Of a stretch of 64,000 nt of DNA, positions 37,005 through 45,955 are shown piece by piece. Positions within the stretch are counted from its first letter, which is position 1, and every line of letters starts with the position of its first letter. The notes beneath the pieces are model-generated. The model saw nothing but the letters and a program-made list of their open reading frames with translations. It ran no database searches and was not told the DNA's origin. Made by a program: the position numbers and the translations under genes. The stretch lies in assembly GCA_963753815.1 (NCBI GenBank), contig CAVWDU010000003.1, forward strand, positions 992,001-1,056,000. The letters are read 5' to 3'. The stretch comes from CAVWDU01 sp963753815. Its GTDB lineage: Bacteria; Pseudomonadota; Gammaproteobacteria; Pseudomonadales; Halieaceae.

Positions 37005-37766
37005 ATGAGCGACGCAGAAACAGACAAAGACACCACCCACTTTGGTTTCCAGGAGGTGGACCGGCGGGACAAGGCCGGCCTGGTCGCGGGGGTATTCGAT
37101 TCGGTGGCCGGCCGCTACGACCTCATGAACGACCTTATGTCGGCGGGAATCCACCGCATCTGGAAGCGCTTCACTATCGAGTTGAGCGGTGTGCGCGAGG
37201 GCAACAGCGTGCTCGATATCGCCGGCGGCACCGGCGACCTGGCCGCCCGGTTTGCCAGCCTGGTCGGCAACGATGGCCGGGTGGTGCTGGCCGACATCAA
37301 CGCCTCGATGCTGGAAGTCGGGCGCGACCGGTTGCTGGACACCGGGCGTATCGCCAACATCGAGTTCGTGCAGGCGGACGCCCAGTCCCTGCCCTTTCCC
37401 GAAGACAGCTTCGACTGCATCAGTATCGCCTTCGGGCTGCGCAATGTCACCGACAAGGACGCGGCGCTGGCGTCCATGCTGCGCGTCCTCAAACCCGGCG
37501 GCCGCCTGTTGATTCTGGAGTTCTCCAAGCCGAGGAACGAGCTGCTCAGCAAGGCCTATGACGCCTACTCGTTCAACGTGCTGCCGGCCATAGGCCGGGT
37601 CGTCGCGAACGATGGCGAGAGCTACCAGTACCTGGCCGAGTCGATCCGCGTACATCCCGACCAGGAAACCCTCAAGGAGATGATGGAGGATGCCGGCTTC
37701 GTGCGCTGTGAGTACCACGACATGACCGGCGGCATCGTAGCCCTGCACCGGGGCATCAAGGCCTGA
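37005..37766 (+). CDS. ubiE: Ubiquinone/menaquinone C-methyltransferase UbiE
   Basis: 253 residues. The class I SAM site VLDIAGGTGDLA is at about residues 68-79. UbiE-specific blocks are VAGRYDLMNDLMSAGIHRIWK, IAFGLRNVTD and LKPGGRLLILEFSKP. It methylates C2 of the benzoquinone ring (and demethylmenaquinone). It opens a run ubiE-ubiJ-ubiB of ubiquinone genes, with ubiJ starting one base after its stop region. Confidence 0.97.
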   Translation: MSDAETDKDTTHFGFQEVDRRDKAGLVAGVFDSVAGRYDLMNDLMSAGIHRIWKRFTIELSGVREGNSVLDIAGGTGDLAARFASLVGNDGRVVLADINASMLEVGRDRLLDTGRIANIEFVQADAQSLPFPEDSFDCISIAFGLRNVTDKDAALASMLRVLKPGGRLLILEFSKPRNELLSKAYDAYSFNVLPAIGRVVANDGESYQYLAESIRVHPDQETLKEMMEDAGFVRCEYHDMTGGIVALHRGIKA

Positions 37767-37767
37767 G

Positions 37768-38409
37768 ATGGACCGTCTGCTCAGCCCCACGCTGCACACC
37801 GCAGGTCTCGCTGCACTGGAAACCGCCATCAACGGCGCCCTGGGCCTGGCGCCTGAGAGCCAGGCCGCCCTCGCCCCTTTGCGAGGCAAGGTATTCGCCC
37901 TGCATTGCACGGCACCGCCGCTGGATGCCTACCTGCGCATCGGCGCGGAAGGTATCAGCCTCATGGGCATCTACGAGGGTGAAGTCACCACGAGCGTGCG
38001 CGGCGTCGCCTCCGACTTCGCCGAACTCGCCACCGCAGACGACCCCGCGGCGGCGCTGATCAACGGCAGGCTGGAGATCTCCGGCGACAGCAGCCCGCTG
38101 GTCGAACTGCAACGCATTATCAGCCAGCTGGACATCGACTGGGAGGCCGCGTTGACCGATCAGTTCGGCGACGTCGCCGGCCACCAGCTGGCCGAATTGG
38201 CGCGCGGCGCCGCGGGCTGGGGACGACAGGCCTCGGGCAGCCTGGCACGGCAACTGGGCGAATTCATCCATGAGGAGGCCCGCCTCAGCCCGCCGCGGCT
38301 GGAGCTGGAGGACTTCTACCGGGACGTGCAGGAACTGACGCTGCGCACCGAGCGCCTGCAGTCCCGTCTTGAACGCCTGCGCAAACGCCTGCAGCGCCTG
38401 ACACCGTGA
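37768..38409 (+). CDS. ubiJ: Ubiquinone biosynthesis accessory factor UbiJ (SCP2 domain)
   Basis: 213 residues. The N-terminal SCP2 lipid-binding domain (VFALHCTAPPLDAYLRIG, INGRLEISGDSSPLVELQRI, DWEAALTDQFGDVAGHQLA) is followed by a C-terminal coiled coil (ELTLRTERLQSRLERLRKRL). UbiJ binds polyprenyl ubiquinone intermediates in the cytosolic Ubi complex. Its last codons overlap the ubiB start by four bases. Confidence 0.93.
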   Translation: MDRLLSPTLHTAGLAALETAINGALGLAPESQAALAPLRGKVFALHCTAPPLDAYLRIGAEGISLMGIYEGEVTTSVRGVASDFAELATADDPAAALINGRLEISGDSSPLVELQRIISQLDIDWEAALTDQFGDVAGHQLAELARGAAGWGRQASGSLARQLGEFIHEEARLSPPRLELEDFYRDVQELTLRTERLQSRLERLRKRLQRLTP

Positions 38410-40057
38410 CGGCGCCTGTGTCGCGCAGTCTGCGCCTGCTGAGGATTCTGCAGGTCTGCGGCCGCTACCGGCTGGACGAATTTATCGACCGGGAGCGTCT
38501 CCCCGCCCTCCCCGGCCTGGTGCTCGCAATGGCGCCCTGGCGCGTCATCCCGGCCCCGGACATGTCGCGCGGTGAGCGTCTGCGTCGCGCGCTGGAGGAG
38601 CTGGGCCCCGTGTTCATCAAGTTCGGGCAGATGCTGTCGACCCGGCGCGACCTGCTGCCACTCGATATCGCCGACGAACTCGCCCGCCTGCAGGACGACG
38701 TCCCGCCGTTTCCCGAGGAGCAATCGATTGCGATTATCGAACGGCCCTGGGCAAACCGGTTGACGAGCTGTTCGCCACCTTCGATTCCCGGCCCATGGCC
38801 TCCGCCTCGGTCGCCCAGGTGCATACCGCCACCCTCCACACTGGCCAGGAGGTGGTGGTCAAGGTAGTCCGGCCCGACATCGAGCCGGTGATACGCCAGG
38901 ACATCGCCCTCATGTTCAGCCTGGCGAGGCTGATCCAACGCTACCTGCCCGAGGGTCGGCGCCTGCGCCCCGTGGAAGTGGTCGGTGACTACCGCTACAC
39001 CATTCTCGACGAGCTCGACCTGAGCCGCGAGGCCGCCAACGCCTCCCAGCTCAGGCGCAACTTCCAGGACAGCAAACTGGTCTATATCCCCGAGGTCTTC
39101 TGGGACTATACCTGCCACGAGGTGTTCACCATGGAGCGCATCCATGGCCACCCGGTGACGGATATGGACGCCCTGCGGGCCCGCGGCACCGACCTCAAGC
39201 TGCTCGCGGAACGCGGGGTCGAGATTTTCTTCACCCAGGTATTCCGGGACAGTTTCTTCCACGCCGACATGCACCCTGGCAATATCTTTGTCGATCTGAC
39301 CGATCCTGCCGACCCCACCTATATCGCCGTCGACTGCGCCATCATCGGCAGCCTCAGCGATTCCGACCAATACTACCTGGCGCGCAACCTGCTCGGCATT
39401 TTCCACCGCGATTACCGCGAGGTCGCCCAGCTGCACGTGGAATGCGGCTGGGTACCGCCGGATACCCGGGTACAGGATTTCGAATCCGCCATGCGTGCGG
39501 TCTGTGAGCCCGTATTCGAGCGGCCGATCGGCCAGATATCCTTCGGCCAGCTGCTGGTCTACCTGTTCCGCACCGCCAGCCGGTTCGACATGGAGGTACA
39601 GCCGTCTCTCGTGCTGCTGCAAAAAACCCTGCTCAACATCGAGGGGCTGGGCCGGCAGCTTTACCCGCAGCTCAACCTCTGGGATACCGCCCAGCCCTTC
39701 CTCGAAAACTGGGTGCAGGAACGCTACTCGCCACAGAGCCTGATCAAGCGCCTGCAGCGCCAGGCCCCCTCGTGGCTGGAGCAACTGCCTCACCTGCCGG
39801 ACGTGGTGCTGGACAACCTGCAACAACCCAGGGAGGCGGCGAGCAAACCCGTCGCGGCACCGGGCCCGAGGCCGCAGGTTGAGTCACGGCCACCCGAGCG
39901 CAGGCCCACGGGGCGCTGGGTACTGGCCGCTCTCGCGGCCACGCTGGCCGTCATCCTGGCATTGCCCGGAGCCTGGGAGCGCCTGGCCGGGGTACCCCTG
40001 GCCAGCTGGCTGCTGGGCGGCCTCGCTGTCTTTCTGTTGTTACAGCGAGACCGCTGA
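38406..40057 (+). pseudogene. ubiB: ubiB, ubiquinone biosynthesis kinase-like protein, single-base frameshift
   Basis: The first part (RLRRALEELGPVFIKFGQML, the KxGQ motif region) runs in one frame to about 38750. There ggccctggg appears to lack one base, and the other frame continues ALGKPVDELFATFDSRPMAS. That second part holds MASASVAQVHTATLHTGQEV (Ala-rich loop), VVKVVRPD, ELDLSREAAN, FFHADMHPGNIFV and the C-terminal membrane segments. Total length is one base short of 551 codons, normal for UbiB. UbiB is an ADCK/ABC1-family ATPase needed for aerobic ubiquinone synthesis. A knockout would be costly, so a sequencing error is quite possible. Confidence 0.9.
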
Positions 40058-40106
40058 TGCCGGGCCACCGGGCCTGTGCGATAATAGCGGGCTGAACGGA
40101 GTCTGC

Positions 40107-40514
40107 ATGGATCAAGAGGTAATACAGGCAGCGACTGAGCGGGTGCTCTGGAACGAGCAGGGGCTGGTGCCGGCGATTGCCCAGGACTGGCAAAGCGGCG
40201 AAGTGCTGATGCTGGCCTGGATGAACGCCGAGGCGCTGAAACTGACCCTCAGCGAGCAGCGGGCGGTGTACTGGTCGCGCTCCCGGGGCGCGCTCTGGCG
40301 CAAGGGCGAAAGCTCCGGACACGTCCAGCAACTGCACGAGCTGCGTATCGACTGCGATGGCGATACCGTATTGATGAAAGTTGAACAGGTGGGCGGTATT
40401 GCCTGTCATACAGGTCGGCGACACTGTTTTTACCAGAGGCTGGACGACACAGGCTGGGTGGAGACCGATGCGGTGGTGCGGGATCCCGCAGAGATTTACG
40501 GGAGCGACGGGTGA
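40107..40514 (+). CDS. hisI: Phosphoribosyl-AMP cyclohydrolase
   Basis: 135 residues; step 3 of histidine synthesis. Conserved are VLMLAWMNAEALKLTL, YWSRSRGALWRKGESSGHVQ, the metal-site DCDGD and the Cys-containing GGIACHTGRRHCFY. The stop overlaps the GTG start of hisE. This is the separate (unfused) form typical of this gene order. Confidence 0.96.
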   Translation: MDQEVIQAATERVLWNEQGLVPAIAQDWQSGEVLMLAWMNAEALKLTLSEQRAVYWSRSRGALWRKGESSGHVQQLHELRIDCDGDTVLMKVEQVGGIACHTGRRHCFYQRLDDTGWVETDAVVRDPAEIYGSDG

Positions 40515-40858
40515 GCGATATCCTCGAACAGTTGACCGCCACGCTTGCCGAGCGCCGGTCCGCAGACCCCGATCAATCGTATGTAGCCGGGCTGCACCAG
40601 CGCGGACTCAACCGGATCCTCGAGAAAGTGGGCGAGGAGGCGACCGAGGTGATCCTGGCGGCGAAGGATGCCGAGGTGAGTGGCGACCGCCATGCCCTGA
40701 TCGGTGAGGTGGCAGACCTTTGGTTCCACTGCATGGTGGTGTTATCCCACCTCGACGGTGACGTGGACGAGGTGATGGAATGCCTGCGACAGCGCTTTGG
40801 CCTGTCCGGACTGGAAGAGAAAGCCCGGCGCAGCAGCCGGCAATCAACAGGAGAGTAA
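40511..40858 (+). CDS. hisE: Phosphoribosyl-ATP pyrophosphatase
   Basis: 115 residues from GTG 40511; step 2 of histidine synthesis. The MazG-like all-alpha fold shows ILEKVGEEATEVILAAKD and EVADLWFHCMVVLSH, with the acidic Mg-binding residues. Overlap with hisI indicates translational coupling; tatA starts right after its stop. Confidence 0.95.
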   Translation: MSDILEQLTATLAERRSADPDQSYVAGLHQRGLNRILEKVGEEATEVILAAKDAEVSGDRHALIGEVADLWFHCMVVLSHLDGDVDEVMECLRQRFGLSGLEEKARRSSRQSTGE

Positions 40859-40859
40859 C

Positions 40860-41084
40860 ATGGGTATAGGCGGAATAAGTATCTGGCAATTGCTGATCAT
40901 CCTGGCCATTGTGATCATGCTGTTCGGCACCAAGCGGCTGCGCAATCTCGGCAGTGATCTCGGCAGCGCGGTCAAGGGCTTCCGTAAAAGTATCAACGAC
41001 GATGACGCGGCGAGCAGCACCACAGAGCCGCCGGCGAGCGATGACACCGGCGCGGACGCCGGTGCGGTCGAGGATAAGAAGTAG
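40860..41084 (+). CDS. tatA: Sec-independent translocase subunit TatA
   Basis: 74 residues. One N-terminal membrane helix (ISIWQLLIILAIVIMLFG), the FGTKRLRNLGSDLGSAVKGF amphipathic helix and an acidic, disordered tail. TatA polymerises to make the transport passage for folded Tat substrates. A GGAGAG ribosome binding site overlaps the hisE stop. First gene of tatABC. Confidence 0.95.
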   Translation: MGIGGISIWQLLIILAIVIMLFGTKRLRNLGSDLGSAVKGFRKSINDDDAASSTTEPPASDDTGADAGAVEDKK

Positions 41085-41092
41085 CTCCCTGA

Positions 41093-41593
41093 ATGTTCGA
41101 CATCGGGTTTGCTGAACTCCTGATCATCGGCGTCGTTATGTTGCTGGTGATCGGTCCAGAGCGCCTGCCGGAAACCATTCGCACCGGCAGCGCGTGGCTC
41201 GCGCGCCTGCGCCGAGGCTTCAACGAGATCAAGCAGGAGGTCAAGCAGGAACTCCACAACGACGAGATCATGCGCGAGTTGCGCGAGGCGGGCGAGCAGA
41301 TCAAAAAGGACACCGACGCCGTCACCCGCGACCTCAGCGCGACCGGGGAGAGTATCCGCAAGGAGGCGGGGCAACTCACCTCCGGCCTGGTGGGCGACAC
41401 TTCATCAATACCCGCAGGTGGCACCTCATCAATTCCGGCGGGCGACACCTCATCGGTGCAGCTTGATGATGCCGCATCGGCACCGGCGGGCGACGTTTCA
41501 CCGGCTCAGCCGGGCGCTACGCCCACCGAGCAGACACCAGCGGCCGACGCCGAGGGCGACGCATCGAGCGAGGTTCGTAAACCCCTGCCATGA
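41093..41593 (+). CDS. tatB: Sec-independent translocase subunit TatB
   Basis: 166 residues: MFDIGFAELLIIGVVMLLVI membrane helix with the conserved Glu, GPERLPETIRTGSAWLARLR, a long amphipathic helix (about 40-90), then a low-complexity tail with repeats of SSIPAG(G/D)T, ending EVRKPLP. TatB with TatC forms the twin-arginine receptor. The tail repeats are an expansion specific to this sequence. The stop overlaps tatC by four bases. Confidence 0.94.
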   Translation: MFDIGFAELLIIGVVMLLVIGPERLPETIRTGSAWLARLRRGFNEIKQEVKQELHNDEIMRELREAGEQIKKDTDAVTRDLSATGESIRKEAGQLTSGLVGDTSSIPAGGTSSIPAGDTSSVQLDDAASAPAGDVSPAQPGATPTEQTPAADAEGDASSEVRKPLP

Positions 41594-42369
41594 GTGCGCC
41601 TGAACAACCCAACGACCCGCCGCTGCCGCTGGTCGCACACCTGACCGAGTTGCGGGACCGCCTGTTGCGCGCCATTCTTGCGGTGCTCATCGTGTTCATC
41701 GGCCTGTTCCCCTTTGCCAACGACATTTATGCCTTCGTGTCGAAGCCCCTGCGCGCTATCCTGCCTGAGGGGGCGACCATGATCGCCACCGAAGTGGCAT
41801 CACCCTTCCTCACGCCGTTCAAACTCACCCTGGTCGCTGCGATCTTTATTGCCATACCGTATGTGCTCTACCAGGTCTGGAGCTTTATCGCACCGGGCAT
41901 GTACCGGCAGGAGAAGCGTCTGGCCGTGCCTCTGCTGGTCTCCAGCGTCATGCTGTTCTACGCCGGTGCCGCGTTTGCCTACTTCGTGGTTTTTCCCCTG
42001 ATTTTTGCGTTCTTTACCAGCGTGGCCCCCACCGACATCGCGATCATGACGGACATCAACAGCTACCTCGACTTCGTCCTCAAGCTGTTCTTCGCCTTCG
42101 GCGTTGCCTTCGAGATTCCGATCGCGGCGGTGTTGATGATCTGGGCCGGCATCACCACCCCGGACGCGCTGGCCCGCAAGCGACCCTTCATCATCGTCGG
42201 CTGTTTCATCTTCGGTATGCTACTGACCCCACCGGATATCATTTCCCAGTCGCTGCTGGCCATCCCCATGTGGCTGCTGTTCGAGGTCGGGGTATTTTTC
42301 GGTCGCATGATCGTGCGCCGGCGCGAGGCCCGGGATACCGCGGCCGACGCAGAAACCGACAATCCCTGA
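41590..42369 (+). CDS. tatC: Sec-independent translocase subunit TatC
   Basis: 259 residues with six membrane helices. Conserved are LVAHLTELRDRLLRAILAVL (cytosolic entry with the signal-binding Glu), LTPFKLTLVAAIFIAIPYVLYQVW, FIAPGMYRQEK, and the periplasmic/TM4-5 region with NSYLDFVLKLFFAFGVAFEIP. It recognises the twin-arginine signal peptide. Third gene of the tat operon. Confidence 0.96.
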   Translation: MSAPEQPNDPPLPLVAHLTELRDRLLRAILAVLIVFIGLFPFANDIYAFVSKPLRAILPEGATMIATEVASPFLTPFKLTLVAAIFIAIPYVLYQVWSFIAPGMYRQEKRLAVPLLVSSVMLFYAGAAFAYFVVFPLIFAFFTSVAPTDIAIMTDINSYLDFVLKLFFAFGVAFEIPIAAVLMIWAGITTPDALARKRPFIIVGCFIFGMLLTPPDIISQSLLAIPMWLLFEVGVFFGRMIVRRREARDTAADAETDNP

Positions 42370-42376
42370 GGCCCGC

Positions 42377-44119
42377 ATGACGGTATCCCACAACCTCCGG
42401 CGCCCACTGGCGTCACTGTCTTCCTGCTTGCTCCTGCTGACCCTGCTGAGTCCGGTGGCGCCCGCCCAGGAAACCCCCGAGCCGGATGTGTCGATGCGGG
42501 AACTGATCGAGGTCAACCAGGAGTCCGAAAAGCTGCTGCAGGAAGTCAGCGAATCCGAAGTGAAGGGCGCCCGGGTGGAATCCACGCCGATGCGCGCCAT
42601 GGCGAAGCTGGATCGCGCCCTGAAGAAAAAGGATTTCCAGGCGGCGGCGGACGCACTGGACCTGCGCTTCCTGCCCGAGGAGATGAAAGAATACAGCGGC
42701 GAGCAGTTGTTGCGGGCGCTGAGGCATATCTTCGGGCAACAGAACGTGGTCGGGCTCGGTGCGCTCAGCGACGAGCCGGAGGGCGACCTGGAGGATGGCC
42801 TGCCGAGCTACCGCGACCAACTGGGCGAGGTGACACTCGTCAACGAAACCATACCGATCTACCTGCAACGGATTCCCGACGGCAAGGGTGGCCGGGTATG
42901 GAAGATATCCAACGCCACGGTAGAGCGGATACCCGAGATGTGGGAGGAACTGGGGCCCGGCCCGCTGGCGCTGTATCTCGCCAGAGTGCTGCCGGATTTC
43001 CGCTTTATGGGCCTGGATAACTGGCAGCTGATCCTCACCGTGCTGTTCCTGCTTATCGCCTGGCCGCTGGCGAGCCTTGCCAGCAATATCCTGCTGCGCA
43101 TCGCGCTTGCGATTTACGACCGTTTCCCCATCGCCACCACGAACTTCTTCCGCCGCCCGTTGCGCTTTTTCCTGTTTGTACTGATCGCCCGGCAGCTGAT
43201 GGACCAGCTTGGCCTGTCGATGAAGGCGAGGATTCTGCTGCAGTCCAGCGGTGTCGACTACATCGCCTATACCGTACTCCTGCTGGGCTTGCTTTCCTTC
43301 ATCCGCGACTACCAGATCCGCAAGATGCAGCGCGCGGGCAACATCCAGTACGTCGCCCTGTTGAAGCCGTTCACCACCATCCTCAAGGTGATCGTCATTA
43401 CCATCATCGGCCTTTTCTGGGCCGAATCCGCGGGTTACAACATGTCGACGGTTCTGGCGGGACTGGGTGTGGGCAGCCTGGCGATTGCGCTGGCCGCGCA
43501 GAGAACCCTGGAAAACGTGATCGGCGCCGTGACCCTCTATACCGCGCGACCTGTGCGGGCCGGGGACTTCTGCCGTTTCGGCAACGTGACCGGCACCGTG
43601 GAGGAAATCGGCCTGCGCTCCACCACCATCCGCACCCTGGACCGCTCACTGGTGGTGATCCCGAACGCCGTTTTCTCCTCCACCGAAATCGAGAATTTCA
43701 CCGCCCGCGACCGGATCCGCTATTTCCGCCGCTACCGTGTCGGACTCGCCGGCGCCGACCAGCTGCGCCGCATCCTCGATGACGTGCGCGACCTGTTCAA
43801 GGCGCAGCCAGACGTGATCGAAGACAGCGTCAGTGTGCGCTTCGAGTCCATCGAGGACGGTACCGCCTGGCTGCGCCTGGACGCCGGGGTGAACACCACC
43901 GACTACCAGGCCTTCCTCGCGGTGGCGGAGGAACTCAATCTCGGGGTGGTCGAGGCGGTGGAGAATGCCGGTGCAACGCTCACCGGCCCCGCAACCACGA
44001 TACACAGGGCCGACGACAGCGGCCGTCACGGCACGGCGGCCCAACGCGACGGCCTTGCAGTCGCGCCTGCCGGGGACGCACTCGAGGCCCCTGCGTCACC
44101 CGCACCGGGCCGGGCCTGA
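42377..44119 (+). CDS. MscS-family mechanosensitive channel with large periplasmic domain
   Basis: 580 residues. Signal peptide (LLLLTLLSPVAPAQE), periplasmic helical domain of about 170 residues, then five membrane segments, the last being the pore helix TVLAGLGVGSLAIALAAQRT (about residues 357-376). A beta domain (GDFCRFGNVTGTVEEIGLRST, VVIPNAVFSSTEIENFT) and C-terminal alpha/beta domain follow, then a Pro/Ala-rich tail. The architecture resembles YbdG/YnaI-type or plant MSL-like large MscS homologues. It begins 7 bases after tatC and may be co-transcribed. Confidence 0.88.
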   Translation: MTVSHNLRRPLASLSSCLLLLTLLSPVAPAQETPEPDVSMRELIEVNQESEKLLQEVSESEVKGARVESTPMRAMAKLDRALKKKDFQAAADALDLRFLPEEMKEYSGEQLLRALRHIFGQQNVVGLGALSDEPEGDLEDGLPSYRDQLGEVTLVNETIPIYLQRIPDGKGGRVWKISNATVERIPEMWEELGPGPLALYLARVLPDFRFMGLDNWQLILTVLFLLIAWPLASLASNILLRIALAIYDRFPIATTNFFRRPLRFFLFVLIARQLMDQLGLSMKARILLQSSGVDYIAYTVLLLGLLSFIRDYQIRKMQRAGNIQYVALLKPFTTILKVIVITIIGLFWAESAGYNMSTVLAGLGVGSLAIALAAQRTLENVIGAVTLYTARPVRAGDFCRFGNVTGTVEEIGLRSTTIRTLDRSLVVIPNAVFSSTEIENFTARDRIRYFRRYRVGLAGADQLRRILDDVRDLFKAQPDVIEDSVSVRFESIEDGTAWLRLDAGVNTTDYQAFLAVAEELNLGVVEAVENAGATLTGPATTIHRADDSGRHGTAAQRDGLAVAPAGDALEAPASPAPGRA

Positions 44120-44122
44120 GGG

Positions 44123-45955
44123 ATGAAGGCGCCGAGGCGCAAGCGCATCGCCACCCTGGCGCCAATGCTTCGGTTCCTGGTCCCCTACCGGGCCCGGGTC
44201 ATCGCCGCCACCCTCGCTCTGGTATTTACCGCCGCGGCAACCCTGTCGCTGGGTCGCGGTATACAGGTCCTGATCGACCAGGGGTTCGGGGGCGACAGCA
44301 GCGCCGACCTGAGCGCCGCCATCGGCGTCCTGCTCGCGATTGCCGCGGCGATGGCTGTCGGTACCTTCATCCGCTTCTACCTCGTTTCCTGGCTGGGGGA
44401 GCGGGTGAGTGCCGACATGCGAGCCGCCGTCTTCGATAACATCGTGCGCCTGCACCCGGGCTATTTCGAAACCAACCGCAGTGGCGAGATCATGTCACGG
44501 CTGACCACCGATACCACCCTGCTGCAGACCATTATCGGTTCGTCCTTGAGTATGGCGTTGCGCAGCAGCATGACCATGACCGGGGCCCTGGTATTGATGT
44601 TCGTCACCAACCTCAAACTGAGCCTGATCATCACCGCCGGCGTCCCGCTGGTGCTGCTGCCGATCCTGGTTTTCGGCCGCCGGGTGCGACGGCTGTCGAA
44701 CCAGAGCCAGGAAAGCATCGCCAGCGTCGGCAGCTACGCCGGTGAAATCATCCAGCATATCCGCGTGGTGCAGAGTTACACCCGGGAAAATTTTGAGCAG
44801 GAAGCCTTCCGCAACGAGGTGGAGCGGGCATTCACCATCGCGCGGCGGCGTATCCTGCAGCGCTCGCTGCTGATCTGCGGCGCCATCCTGCTGCTGTTCG
44901 CCGGTATGGCAGGGATGATGTGGGAGGGCGGACAGGATGTGATCAGCGGCCGCATGAGCCCGGGTGAGCTGGGTGCCTTCGTGTTCTACGCGTTGATGGT
45001 TGGCAGCGGGCTGGCGACGATTTCCGAGGTCTGGGGTGAACTGCAACGCGCGGCCGGGGCCGCCGAGCGGCTGCTGGACCTGATCAACGCCGAGAGCCTG
45101 ATAAAGGATCCCGGCCCCTCCGACCCCGCGGTGACCGACGTGGAGGGCCGGATGGCGCTCGACGGCGTTACCTTTTTCTATCCCACCCGCCCGGACCAGG
45201 CGGCCCTGGCGGATTTTTCCCTGGCGATACCGGCCGGTCGCAGCCTCGCACTGGTGGGACCTTCGGGGGCGGGCAAATCCACCGTGTTCGAACTGTTGCA
45301 ACGTTTCTATGACCCGCAAGCCGGCGCCATCACGCTCGACGGGCGCGACATTCGCGGCCTGTCGCTGGCCGAGTTGCGCGGCCAGATCGCACTGGTTCCC
45401 CAACAGCCGGCCCTGTTCACGGCGGATGTGCGCTACAACATCGCCTACGGCAAGCCCGGTGCCACCGACGACGAGGTGATCGCCGCCGCGACCGCCGCCC
45501 ACGCGCACGAGTTCATCACCGCGCTTCCCGATGGGTACGCCAGCCACCTCGGCGAGCAGGGTGTGCGCCTGTCGGGGGGACAGCGCCAGCGCATCGCTCT
45601 GGCCAGGGCGATTCTCAACGACCCCAGGATTCTGCTGCTGGACGAGGCGACCAGCGCCCTCGACACCGAGAGCGAATACCAGGTGCAACTGGCGTTGCAG
45701 ACCCTGATGCAGGACCGCACCACCGTGATCATCGCCCACCGGCTGTCCACGATACTGCACGCCGATCGCATCGCCGTGATGGACGGTGGCCGCGTGGTGG
45801 CCACCGGTAACCATGAGAGCCTGCTGCGCGAATCGGAGCTCTACGCTCGGCTGGCCAAACTGCAGTTTCGCGATCCCGACGACGAACTCGCCGGGGCGGG
45901 CGACACCACCCCTGAACCCGGGCCCGCTAGGGCGACAGGTTCCGCGCCACCCTGA
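44123..45955 (+). CDS. MsbA-type ABC exporter (fused transmembrane and ATPase domains)
   Basis: 610 residues: six-helix exporter domain (about residues 10-310; VRLHPGYFETNRSGEIMSRL coupling region), then the ATPase domain with Walker A GPSGAGKST (about 378-386), Q-loop LVPQQPALF, signature RLSGGQRQRIALARA (about 481) and Walker B ILLLDEATSALD, H-loop IIAHRLST. It works as a dimer; the substrate (lipid, peptide or drug) cannot be told. It starts 3 bases after the channel gene, and its 3' end overlaps the convergent kinase gene by 29 bases. Confidence 0.92.
   Translation: MKAPRRKRIATLAPMLRFLVPYRARVIAATLALVFTAAATLSLGRGIQVLIDQGFGGDSSADLSAAIGVLLAIAAAMAVGTFIRFYLVSWLGERVSADMRAAVFDNIVRLHPGYFETNRSGEIMSRLTTDTTLLQTIIGSSLSMALRSSMTMTGALVLMFVTNLKLSLIITAGVPLVLLPILVFGRRVRRLSNQSQESIASVGSYAGEIIQHIRVVQSYTRENFEQEAFRNEVERAFTIARRRILQRSLLICGAILLLFAGMAGMMWEGGQDVISGRMSPGELGAFVFYALMVGSGLATISEVWGELQRAAGAAERLLDLINAESLIKDPGPSDPAVTDVEGRMALDGVTFFYPTRPDQAALADFSLAIPAGRSLALVGPSGAGKSTVFELLQRFYDPQAGAITLDGRDIRGLSLAELRGQIALVPQQPALFTADVRYNIAYGKPGATDDEVIAAATAAHAHEFITALPDGYASHLGEQGVRLSGGQRQRIALARAILNDPRILLLDEATSALDTESEYQVQLALQTLMQDRTTVIIAHRLSTILHADRIAVMDGGRVVATGNHESLLRESELYARLAKLQFRDPDDELAGAGDTTPEPGPARATGSAPP

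Noticed and set aside
38465..39826. 453-codon antisense frame opposite ubiB
   Set aside because: UbiB motifs on the plus strand are unambiguous; the shadow has no signature.
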